Below are positions 33,805-41,337 of a stretch of DNA of 45,311 nucleotides, piece after piece. A program made the translations under genes and the position numbers. The stretch is from Deltaproteobacteria bacterium UBA2221 (GTDB lineage Bacteria; Desulfobacterota; Syntrophorhabdia; Syntrophorhabdales; WCHB1-27): assembly GCA_002328485.1 (NCBI GenBank), contig DCUF01000040.1, forward strand, positions 1-45,311, given 5' to 3'. Below the pieces are notes generated by a model. The model was not told the DNA's origin. It saw only the letters and a list, made by a program, of their open reading frames with translations, and ran no database searches. How positions within the stretch are numbered: the first letter of the stretch is position 1; every line of letters begins with the position of its first letter.

Positions 33805-34386
33805 TCAGTGGGTCAAACCGGCTTCGCCGATCTCGTCAGCCTTATCCATTTTTTCCAGCCATTCCTCCCGCCAGAATACAAAGCAGCAGCGATCGCAACT
33901 GCCAAATTCTGCCGTGCCCTTGCACATTACTCCTTCGAGCAGAATAATGCCGTTTGACTTTTTGACCCGAAGATCGCGTTCGTCCACAAACCTCTTCATG
34001 GGCTTCAGAACCCGCTGGACCGTACCGCAGTACTCAGCCATCTCTGGCATGAAGGCGCAGCCCTTGAGCTGCCTCCAATTGTTAAGTGTACTCTTGATAT
34101 CATCGAGAGAACGTACCCGGACCCAATCGCCTGCCTCGAGAACGGCGGAGGTGGCGTACTCCTGTGAAACAGAAGGTTTCGTAGCTCTCCCTGCCAATGT
34201 ACGAAATCGATTCATAATGTTATTGGTGCGATTCTTCCATACCCGCTCCCTTCCGGGGGTCAACCGCCTTCTGACCATCAGTTTCAGACGTCTGAGGAGG
34301 GACTGGGGTGGAACTTCACCAAGACCCTCAGATATACGTTGTAGACAAGGAATCTGACAGTTGAGCTCGGTTTCTTCAAGCTTCAT
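33805..34386 (-). CDS. uncharacterised Cys-containing protein of polysaccharide loci
   Basis: 193 residues, no signal peptide or membrane segment. Residues about 82-185 carry a distinctive pattern: LEAGDWVRVRSLDDIKSTLN, GCAFMPEMAEYCGTVQRVLK, LEGVMCKGTAEFGSCDRCC and FVFWREEWLEKM. The Cys in GCAF, EYCG, VMCKG and SCDRCC could bind metal. I recall similar proteins next to sugar-biosynthesis genes in exopolysaccharide clusters but know no function. The N-terminal 80 residues are basic and helical. GAGGCTGC is the weak ribosome binding site. It lies between the GNAT-like and epimerase-fusion genes. Confidence 0.6.
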   Translation of the reverse strand: MKLEETELNCQIPCLQRISEGLGEVPPQSLLRRLKLMVRRRLTPGRERVWKNRTNNIMNRFRTLAGRATKPSVSQEYATSAVLEAGDWVRVRSLDDIKSTLNNWRQLKGCAFMPEMAEYCGTVQRVLKPMKRFVDERDLRVKKSNGIILLEGVMCKGTAEFGSCDRCCFVFWREEWLEKMDKADEIGEAGLTH

Positions 34387-34484
34387 TTTGCGGCAGCCTC
34401 ATAATTGCGCCATAAACGGCAGGTAGAAACGTGATTGTTCTTCGGCCTTTTGCCTTCTTTTTGATTGATGTAAATGCTTCGTTT

Positions 34485-35465
34485 TCATGAGACTTTTGAC
34501 AATATTTTCTTTTGGGCAGAATCGGGTGCTTCCAACAGCCCGTCCCTACAATCGGAAAAACAGTCAGGTAGGTCCTGCTCTTCGAGCGGGCGTTTGCCCT
34601 GGAGATAGAAACGGAACATCCCTTCCGCTTTAGCGAGGACCCGATTCCCCTCGTACCGATTTAATAATCGGCTAACGAGTCGGTGAGCAAGCCTGTTGAC
34701 GAGGGGCCTGAAGCAGGGGTGAAAAACGATGCGCTGCCGAACCGGTTTGGCCGTACACCCCATGCGAAACTTGAACTGGTCCACACTTGCGGGCGCATCC
34801 AGGGACTGGAGGCAGAAAAATGCCACCGATATGTCATGACGCTTGAATGCCTCGCGTATAACATAGTAGAAGATCGCGTTGTTGCTTCTCGATTCCAGGT
34901 GCGCCGTGCTGCTCTGTTCATGGAGGAGGTGATAGCAGTGGTCGCATTTAAACGCCAGAAAGCTCGCGATCAGCTTTCCCTCGGATATGGCTCCCCAGCC
35001 CTCAAAACCAGGCAGATCCTCGGCGCTCAGGCAAAGACGTTGCCACCACTCCTTTGTTTCCGCTCCTCTTCTCCCCTGCCGTTCAAGAGTGTCTCGCCGT
35101 AGGTCCCAGGCCTCTGTTGCCAACCTGGAAATCGGTATGGGTTCGATACTGACGGCCTGCAAGCCCCGCTTGACGTTCTGGCGGGTCTGCCGACATAGAC
35201 AGTCCAGATCGTACCCTTTGTTCTCGCAAACCACGTGATAGCTTATCTTCCCTTCTTTCGCTGTGAGGGGGCCAGAGTAGCGCAGGGCGATGGCGTTGTT
35301 TTCGAGAAGGAGATTTCGAAGTTCGCCTTCATCGGGTTCAATAACCCAGTCGTAAGGGAAGGCCTGGTAGACCCTGTTGCCGGCCTCGTACCAATAGCTG
35401 CTGGGGGTGTGGATGACTTTGTATCCCTGGCGGCGGAACCACTCTGCAAAAATATCAGCATTCAT
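34485..35465 (-). CDS. GNAT/FemAB-like acyltransferase
   Basis: 326 residues. The middle part (about 85-245: LCRQTRQNVKRGLQAVSIEP, AISEGKLIASFLAFKCDHCY, HLESRSNNAIFYYVIREAFK, SVDQFKFRMGCTAKPVRQRI) has the double-GNAT layout of the Acetyltransf_6/FemAB-like family common in exopolysaccharide loci, where members acylate a sugar or peptide. AGGG precedes the ATG at 35465. The C-terminal 60 residues are basic. Donor and acceptor are unknown. Neighbours are a glycosyltransferase gene 47 bases upstream and the Cys-protein gene about 100 bases downstream. Confidence 0.7.
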   Translation of the reverse strand: MNADIFAEWFRRQGYKVIHTPSSYWYEAGNRVYQAFPYDWVIEPDEGELRNLLLENNAIALRYSGPLTAKEGKISYHVVCENKGYDLDCLCRQTRQNVKRGLQAVSIEPIPISRLATEAWDLRRDTLERQGRRGAETKEWWQRLCLSAEDLPGFEGWGAISEGKLIASFLAFKCDHCYHLLHEQSSTAHLESRSNNAIFYYVIREAFKRHDISVAFFCLQSLDAPASVDQFKFRMGCTAKPVRQRIVFHPCFRPLVNRLAHRLVSRLLNRYEGNRVLAKAEGMFRFYLQGKRPLEEQDLPDCFSDCRDGLLEAPDSAQKKILSKVS

Positions 35466-35512
35466 GGATATACCCTTTGGGATCGTGCCCGTCTTTCTCG
35501 CTTTTTACGCAG

Positions 35513-36751
35513 TTATGAACACGATTTCTTGTGTGATAATGCCCTCGAGAGAAGGTTTTCAAATTGTTTAGCGGCGGAATGAGAGGAATGGTGTTCTTCG
35601 GCCCAGGTCCGTCCATTTCGTCCAAGGCGCTCGCGGAGGTCTTTATTCTGCTGCAGGTCGAGTACAGCACTGGCAAGCTGTGATGGATCTTCAGGCGGCA
35701 CACACAAACCGGCATCGGCCCGTTTCACAAGGTTCCAGGTCTCGCTTCCTTCATCAAGACTGACTATGAGTGGCCGACCACTGGCCATAGCTGAGAAAAT
35801 CTTTGAGGGCAGTGAGCCTGTTCCGATTCCCCGTCTAAGAATCGCCAGCGAAACATCGGCGGTAGCCAGAACCTCGGGCAGACGATCACGCGGTTGAAAA
35901 GGCAAGAACAGCACGTTGCTTAAGTGGCGATGTTCTGCCTCGGCCATCAGGCGCTCGCGACCGGCTCCGTCACCAACGAATACAAATCGCAGGTCTTTTT
36001 GACCTGCGATTTGCTCGGCTGCCGTTAGGACGTGCTCCAATCCCTGCGAAAGGCCCAAATTACCGGCGTAAAGCACCACGAATTTGTCCACCAGATGGTG
36101 CTCTTGCGCAAAGACATTATCGTGAGATATGGGGTGCACCAGGTCAGTGTCAACCCAGTCATACACCAAGGCCATTTTAGTATCAGGTACGCCGAGCGTT
36201 CGAAGCCCAGGCCTAAAAGAGTCCGAAAGAATTCGGACCGGAAATGAATGGTTCAGACAGAAGCGTTCCATGCCTGACACAGCCGCTATGACTGGCCGAT
36301 GACGAAAGATACCTAACGTTACGCCGACGTCGGGATACAAGTCATGGATGGAAAAGATGGCAGGCTTTCGTCGAAGCACGACGTGGAAGGCAAAAGGCAG
36401 CCATACCCAGAGGGCAGGATTCGCCACAAGCGCTACGTCGTATTGTTGAGTCAGGCCAACCCACGTAGCACCAAGCTGGTAGCAAATGAATTGAAAGAAA
36501 CGCTTCGCCAGTTTAGCTCGATCCAGGGACGGTAATGGCACCCGAACTACATCTACCCCGTTTTCCGAGGACCGCCGAATTCTTCCCCCGCGGAATGCAG
36601 TGGAAACCTGGCCTGAAGGGTAGTGTGGTACGGCTGCTATGACAGTTACCGTGTGCCCGCGTTGCGTCAACCCCTCACTCAACATTGTAAACAGGGGTGC
36701 GCTGGGACCAAGGTCAGGCGCATAGTATGGTGTAATGACAAGTACGCGCAT
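35513..36751 (-). CDS. glycosyltransferase family 4 (WcaI-like)
   Basis: 412 residues, GT-B fold. N-terminus MRVLVITPYYAPDLGPSAPL is typical of the WcaI-type subfamily of GT4; VVLYAGNLGLSQGLEHVL opens the donor-binding domain and the family E-x7-E region is at about 315-335. Adds one sugar to the lipid-linked repeat unit from the cytosolic face. The start has AGAGGT 9 bases upstream. The gene lies between the GNAT-like and GDP-mannose epimerase-like genes with a gap of about 75 bases to the latter. The sugar is unknown. Confidence 0.92.
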   Translation of the reverse strand: MRVLVITPYYAPDLGPSAPLFTMLSEGLTQRGHTVTVIAAVPHYPSGQVSTAFRGGRIRRSSENGVDVVRVPLPSLDRAKLAKRFFQFICYQLGATWVGLTQQYDVALVANPALWVWLPFAFHVVLRRKPAIFSIHDLYPDVGVTLGIFRHRPVIAAVSGMERFCLNHSFPVRILSDSFRPGLRTLGVPDTKMALVYDWVDTDLVHPISHDNVFAQEHHLVDKFVVLYAGNLGLSQGLEHVLTAAEQIAGQKDLRFVFVGDGAGRERLMAEAEHRHLSNVLFLPFQPRDRLPEVLATADVSLAILRRGIGTGSLPSKIFSAMASGRPLIVSLDEGSETWNLVKRADAGLCVPPEDPSQLASAVLDLQQNKDLRERLGRNGRTWAEEHHSSHSAAKQFENLLSRALSHKKSCS

Positions 36752-36824
36752 CTCTATTACCTCTTTAGTCTGTTAGCAGCGCATAATGCCGCAGTGTGAC
36801 ATCCCGCATCAATGTGAGCTCGAA

Positions 36825-37799
36825 TTATGCCTGTCTTTTATTGTTGACCATTGATTCTATCCAGGAATAGGTTTTTCGGAGACCCTCAGCGAGGGGCTGA
36901 CTAGGTTGCCATTCCAATTTCTTCGAGATGAGCCGATTATCAGAATTTCTTCCTCTAACACCCAGGGGGCCATGAATGTGTTTTATTCTCAGTTTTTTGC
37001 CTGCAATGCCCATAATCATGTCGGCAAGCTGGTTTATGGTAACCATTTCTTCAGAACCAATATTGACCGGGCCGATAAAGTCTGACCCTACCAATCTCCT
37101 TATTCCTTCTAAGCATTCGTCTATGTACAAAAAAGACCTCGTCTGTTTTCCGTCGCCCCAGATCTCTATTTCCCCACCATCTTCTGCCCAAGCAATCTTT
37201 CGACACAGTGCCGCAGGCGCCTTCTCCCTTCCGTCGTTCCAGGAGCCTTCAGGGCCGAAAATATTGTGAAATCTTGCTATACGAATCTCTAGTCCATGAT
37301 TTCTTTGATAAGACAGATAGAGTCTTTCGCTAAAGAGTTTTTCCCATCCATATTCGCTATCAGGTTTGGCGGGGTAGGCAGAATCCTCCGAACATTTAGG
37401 GTTGTCTGGATCCATCTGATTATACTCAGGGTATATACAGGCAGAAGAAGAATAAAAGATCTTCCTAATATTTCTCTTGTGACAGGCGTCAAGCATATTG
37501 AGATTGATTGTGGCCGAATTGTGCATCACATCTGCGTCATGCTCTCCTGTAAAGATGTAACCAGCGCCCCCCATATCGGCGGCCAGCTGGTATACCTCGT
37601 CGAACTTCCTGTCGGTAACATGCCTACAAATGTATTGATCTCGCAGATCGCCAATGACAAAATCATCCGCTACCGTTTCGCAAAACTCGGGATACTTCAA
37701 GTCAACCCCCCTGACCCAGTATCCTTCTCCTTTCAATCTGCTAACAAGATGACTTCCAATAAAACCGCCAGCACCGCACACAAGGGCCGTCTTGTCCAT
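36825..37799 (-). CDS. GDP-mannose 3,5-epimerase-like SDR
   Basis: 324 residues from the ATG at 37799; an ATG five codons earlier (37814) overlaps the GGGAGGG ribosome binding site and is rejected. NAD motif GAGGFIG (9-15); QLAADMGGAGYI; SSACIYPE with C121 as the expected general acid; catalytic Y150-x3-K154 in SEYGWEKL; FHNIFGPEGSWNDGREKAP is characteristic of plant-type GDP-mannose 3,5-epimerase. It would turn GDP-D-mannose to GDP-L-galactose or GDP-L-gulose for the polymer. In bacteria such genes are rarer, so related epimerases with other GDP-sugars are possible. Confidence 0.88.
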   Translation of the reverse strand: MDKTALVCGAGGFIGSHLVSRLKGEGYWVRGVDLKYPEFCETVADDFVIGDLRDQYICRHVTDRKFDEVYQLAADMGGAGYIFTGEHDADVMHNSATINLNMLDACHKRNIRKIFYSSSACIYPEYNQMDPDNPKCSEDSAYPAKPDSEYGWEKLFSERLYLSYQRNHGLEIRIARFHNIFGPEGSWNDGREKAPAALCRKIAWAEDGGEIEIWGDGKQTRSFLYIDECLEGIRRLVGSDFIGPVNIGSEEMVTINQLADMIMGIAGKKLRIKHIHGPLGVRGRNSDNRLISKKLEWQPSQPLAEGLRKTYSWIESMVNNKRQA

Positions 37800-37900
37800 T
37801 TTTTCCCTCCCCAACGGTATATTTAAGTGGTTACTTTTGGTTACAGTTTTGCTCGATTATGACGGCGGTGTCAGAGGGTCGGTCGATCTACCGCCATGAC

Positions 37901-38347
37901 TCATGGCGAAACGACCCGCAGCACGGTGGCTGGATTCCCTGCAACGATGACATACCGGGGAACGTCTGTTGCCACAACGCTGCCAGTCCCAACCACACTC
38001 CCTTGCCCTATCCTCACCCCTTTAAGGATCAGACAGTTCATGCCGACAAATACATCGTCCTCAATCACAATTGGTGCGGCCGTACCCCCAGATGATTCCG
38101 ACCGTCGTTGTTGTGGGCTTAGAGAGTGGAAGTCGGTGTCCGAAATTATCGTGTTCGCCCCTATAGTCACATTGTTGCCGATGGTAATTCTTTCAGCAGC
38201 ACAGATACTGCCTCCGGTCATAGCAAAATTGGCCTCCGTTTCCAGATGAGCTCCAATCCACCAGGTGGTCAGGACCACGTGACGATTCGGTGCAAGTGGA
38301 TTGGAGCGCACCGAAGAACGAAGGCCTAATCCCGGACCGAAGGTCAT
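37901..38347 (-). CDS. hexapeptide-repeat acyltransferase, N-terminus truncated
   Basis: 148 residues with left-handed beta-helix repeats (ITIGNNVTIGANTIISDTD, IVIEDDVFVGMNCLILKGV, RIGQGSVVGTGSVV) and an AGNPATVLR end, typical of sugar O- or N-acetyltransferases. The His of DTDFHSL is the likely catalytic residue. The N-terminal coil seems short, there is no ribosome binding site before the ATG at 38347, and the same frame continues upstream to a TAG at 38393-38395 and beyond it into protein-like sequence (see 38348-38558). The intact protein was therefore probably about 200 residues and this may be a damaged gene. Confidence 0.75.
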   Translation of the reverse strand: MTFGPGLGLRSSVRSNPLAPNRHVVLTTWWIGAHLETEANFAMTGGSICAAERITIGNNVTIGANTIISDTDFHSLSPQQRRSESSGGTAAPIVIEDDVFVGMNCLILKGVRIGQGSVVGTGSVVATDVPRYVIVAGNPATVLRVVSP

Positions 38348-38558
38348 GTGGCTATGCCGATGCTTCTGGATAATGGGGGTCCCATGGATGCCCTACCCGC
38401 GAGCCCAGGGGGTACCATTAACTGCATAAAGAACAGCACTCTCGGATAGGCCAGCCAGCGTCACGGCCCACTTGAGACCTTCCAACGAGTGTCGAATACG
38501 CTCTTCAAATGGGTAAGAACCCCTTCGCGAACGGGTGTCTGCCCTCCCATTGGCTCAT
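38348..38558 (-). pseudogene. 5' part of the acyltransferase gene, broken by an in-frame amber codon
   Basis: Reading back from the ATG at 38347 in the same frame gives GIHGTPIIQKHRHSH, a TAG at 38393-38395, then LEGLKWAVTLAGLSESAVLY and AVNGTPWARG before it. The flank of the stop looks like continuous N-terminal sequence of a hexapeptide acyltransferase (ending in PNRHVVLTTW). No ATG is found in this frame; an ATG at 38558 in another frame overlaps the glycosyltransferase stop (ATGA) and would need a frameshift. Amber readthrough, decay or sequence error are all possible. Confidence 0.5.
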
Positions 38559-39697
38559 CTTCCGGACAGGGCTTCCTTATAAACGTTCATCAGTTGTGCC
38601 ACATGTTGCTCAATGTCGTATCGTTCAAAGGCGAACTGGTAGCTCTTTTCCTGCATTGAGTGAAGACAATGGTTGTTATTGGACAGCTTGCGGAGGGCTG
38701 ATACCAGTTGGTCGGGTCTGGCAGGGTCAACCAATAAGCCGTTCGCACCGTGCATTACCAAGTCGGGTAATCCGCCAACCCTTGTCGCCACGATTGGCAA
38801 GCCACACGCCATTGCCTCGATAACAGCGATAGGCATCCCCTCGTGGTAAGAAGGATAAACAAAAACATGGGCCTTGCAAAAAAATCGGATCTTTTCTGAG
38901 CCGTAGGCGGCTGCGTGGAGCCGTACGCAGCCATTAAGCGCCGGATTAGCGATATAATCGCGCACCTGCTGATACTCTCCCGGGGTCAGTTCATCTCCGA
39001 CCAAATCAAATGATACGTCCATCCCTTGAGATAGCGCCTCTCTTGCGGCATCTATCAAATCGAAGGTCCCCTTTGCCCTGCCCACGTACCCTAGGTAAAG
39101 GACCCTCAGAGAGCCATTGTGTTCTACCTCAGCCATGCGTTCTTGAGCTATGCCGCGGTATGGCGTAAGGTCAATTGCGTTTGGGAGGTAATACACCGGG
39201 CAGGCGGGTACAATGGAACACAACTGACTCCACTCACTCGAAAGCGCTACAATGCCGTCCGTCAAACGAATAATTTGGCGGAATAACCATCGCCACCACT
39301 TTGGACTGTTACTATAGATTGCTGCCAGGCTGCAATGTGGGTGGAGTAAGACTCTGCCCCCTATTAAGCGAGCAACCATTACGCAGACGCTGTGTTTAAC
39401 AAATGATAGGCCGAGATAAGTGGCAACGTGGCAAATCTGAGGACGGTGACGAAAGGTGGCGATAGTAAACCGGACGCAATCGGCAAGAGCCAATACCAGA
39501 TTCGAGATTGTGGCCCGTCCGGTGGCTGATAAGGCCCGTTTTTGGGAACTGGTTTGAACAAAGCATAAGTCGATCTGATTGGGAAGGGATGAGCTTAGGA
39601 GTGATTGATAATACGTGGCCACGCCGCCCATCGGCGGAGGCAGATGACCGGAAATGAGCACTCGAATCTTTGAAGGATCCTTAAGGAATTTGTGCAT
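38555..39697 (-). CDS. glycosyltransferase family 4
   Basis: 380 residues. GT-B enzyme: N-terminal VLISGHLPPPMGGVATYYQS; donor-binding domain from SLRVLYLGYVGRAKGTFDLI; PSYHEGMPIAVIEAMACGLP (the E-x7-E motif) and ATRVGGLPDLV. Start chosen at ATG 39697; a TTG six codons earlier (39715) is possible, and neither has a strong ribosome binding site. The start overlaps the end of the preceding acyltransferase fragment. The gene ends 14 bases before the amber-broken acyltransferase remnant. Adds a sugar to the repeat unit; donor unknown. Confidence 0.92.
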   Translation of the reverse strand: MHKFLKDPSKIRVLISGHLPPPMGGVATYYQSLLSSSLPNQIDLCFVQTSSQKRALSATGRATISNLVLALADCVRFTIATFRHRPQICHVATYLGLSFVKHSVCVMVARLIGGRVLLHPHCSLAAIYSNSPKWWRWLFRQIIRLTDGIVALSSEWSQLCSIVPACPVYYLPNAIDLTPYRGIAQERMAEVEHNGSLRVLYLGYVGRAKGTFDLIDAAREALSQGMDVSFDLVGDELTPGEYQQVRDYIANPALNGCVRLHAAAYGSEKIRFFCKAHVFVYPSYHEGMPIAVIEAMACGLPIVATRVGGLPDLVMHGANGLLVDPARPDQLVSALRKLSNNNHCLHSMQEKSYQFAFERYDIEQHVAQLMNVYKEALSGR

Positions 39698-39953
39698 ATC
39701 CCAGAGTTCTTTCAAGACCTGTTTTACTCAGACGTTTTTCGGGAGGATAGAGGGCACGCTCATGTTCCAGGAGGGTTTGCAAATCGGTAAACCGGACGGA
39801 GATGATTTTTGCCGGAATACCTCCAACAATCGCATAGGGCAAAACATCCCTGTTCACTACTGCTCCAACTGCAATGATGGATCCTCGTCCCAGCGTTACA
39901 CCTCTGAGGATTGTCGCTCCAGAACCTATCCACACATCGTCCTCAATCATCAC
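39681..39953 (-). pseudogene. C-terminal fragment of a hexapeptide acyltransferase
   Basis: 90 residues from a GTG at 39953: IEDDVWIGSGATILRGVTLG and RGSIIAVGAVVNRDVLPYAI, VGGIPAKIISVRF. This is the last third of a sugar acetyltransferase with the WIG and IVGGIPAKVI-type end. In frame upstream are LFCHGKKPAAQD codons, then a TGA near 40000, so the N-terminal two thirds are missing. The remnant of a glycosyltransferase gene (39950-40096) abuts it, in another frame, as if a deletion had joined the two. It could still be translated but would lack a full active site. Confidence 0.7.
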
Positions 39954-40096
39954 ATCTTGGGCGGCCGGCTTTTTACCGTGGCAAAATAACGCAGGTCAAC
40001 CCACTTCTCCAGGGTCGGGGCCAGAGGTTCCACTACCGTGGTTATCCTACCCATAAGTTCACTTCCAGGTCCGATCATGAGGACTCTCACGCTCAT
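39950..40096 (-). pseudogene. N-terminal fragment of a GT4 glycosyltransferase
   Basis: ATG at 40096 with AGGAG 9 bases upstream starts a 48-codon frame: VRVLMIGPGSELMGRITTVV, then LEKWVDLRYFATVKSRPPKM and TGA at 39950-39952. The start resembles the N-terminus of GT4 enzymes (compare VLISGHLPPPMGGVATYYQS in the next gene). All of the C-terminal 300 or more residues are absent and the sequence runs into an acyltransferase C-terminus, so this is a truncated gene with its ribosome binding site left intact. Confidence 0.65.
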
Positions 40097-40172
40097 AACT
40101 GTGTGCTCCTGAACCGTAATCGCTGGGACTGGTTAACCACGACAGAGATAACGCTGTTCGAAATGGCCTACA

Positions 40173-41312
40173 CTAACGGTTGACCGTTGCCGTACCGTAC
40201 TGTGTGGAATTGCCGAATAACACGTCGATATACTGGTTCACTACCCCTTCCAGTTCAAAAGGGGCCCAACTCTCGCGAGGCGGACGAGGGACCCTCCCGT
40301 CCAGGGCGAGGTGAATAGCCTCGGCGAGGGCCGCTGCGTCTCCAACGGGCACGAGTTGACCATACCGGCCTTCGGCCAATATCTCCCGTGGTCCACTGGG
40401 GCAATCGGTGGCCACGAGAGGTACCCCACAGTAGAGCGCTTCTATCAGGACACCGGGCAGTCCTTCCCACCGTGAGGAGAGGACAAATACGCCGGCCCGA
40501 CACATGTATGGATAGGGGTTTGACACGAATCCCGGAAGGCCGATGTCTTCTTGCAGTCCAAGAAGATGGATCTGCGCTTCAAGACTGGGTCTTTCCTCGC
40601 CTTCACCAAGGATAAGAAGTCGGGCCTGACGAGCCTGCCGCACCTGAGCAAAGGCTTGTATCAGAGTAGCGAAGTCTTTCTGCGCCGTAAGACGGCCCAC
40701 GGCCAATATCGCGGGAGGCTGACCAGGTTCGAACCAGGGATGATCCAGGAAAGCCTCTGTTTTCTTCCGGAACTCAGGTGTTACAATCGGATTGTAGATA
40801 ACCCTAACCTGGCGGTTGGGAATTCTAGTAAGATGGATGAAGTCATCGGCCACGCCTTTTGACACGGCGACAATGACGTCTGCCCAGGGGTAAAAGCGTT
40901 TGATGAGGTATGGCAGGAACCGTATTCGCAAATCAGAACGAAAATGGTTTGCCTCAAAGGAAAGCGTGTTGCGTTCGCTTACCACTACCCTTGTTGGCAC
41001 CCTGGCCAAGCGGCGGGCCCAGAGGGCCGCGATGTTGGCATGGAGAACAGCGAGCAGGGCGGCAGGCTGTTCATGCCTCAGGTACCGGACTAATGGGGGC
41101 AGGCTCGTGAGAACACGGCTTGCCCTTAGATCGACCAGACGTACTGACCTGGAGACCTCGGCCATATATGGTCCCTCGGCCCGAACCAGGACAAGATCAA
41201 CACTGTAGCCGCTCGCTGCAACCCCGGCGGCCAATTTGAGCATACTTCGCTCGGCGCCACCTCCGTTCATCGAAGGGACAAAGATGGCAAGCTTTTTTGT
41301 CATATCGTCCAA
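40173..41312 (-). CDS. glycosyltransferase family 4
   Basis: 379 residues; TTG start at 41312 behind GGAGGATATACCAA. FVPSMNGGGAERSMLKLA is the classic N-terminal nucleotide-binding pattern of this GT4 group; PAILAVGRLTAQKDFATLIQ, LLILGEGEERPSLEAQ, VFVLSSRWEGLPGVLIEALY (E-x7-E) and ATDCPSGPREIL follow in order. Adds a sugar to the repeat unit at the cytosolic face. The polymerase gene upstream ends 25 bases before its start. Donor and acceptor are unknown. Confidence 0.93.
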   Translation of the reverse strand: MDDMTKKLAIFVPSMNGGGAERSMLKLAAGVAASGYSVDLVLVRAEGPYMAEVSRSVRLVDLRASRVLTSLPPLVRYLRHEQPAALLAVLHANIAALWARRLARVPTRVVVSERNTLSFEANHFRSDLRIRFLPYLIKRFYPWADVIVAVSKGVADDFIHLTRIPNRQVRVIYNPIVTPEFRKKTEAFLDHPWFEPGQPPAILAVGRLTAQKDFATLIQAFAQVRQARQARLLILGEGEERPSLEAQIHLLGLQEDIGLPGFVSNPYPYMCRAGVFVLSSRWEGLPGVLIEALYCGVPLVATDCPSGPREILAEGRYGQLVPVGDAAALAEAIHLALDGRVPRPPRESWAPFELEGVVNQYIDVLFGNSTQYGTATVNR

Positions 41313-41337
41313 TTGGTATATCCTCCGAAGACGTGTG

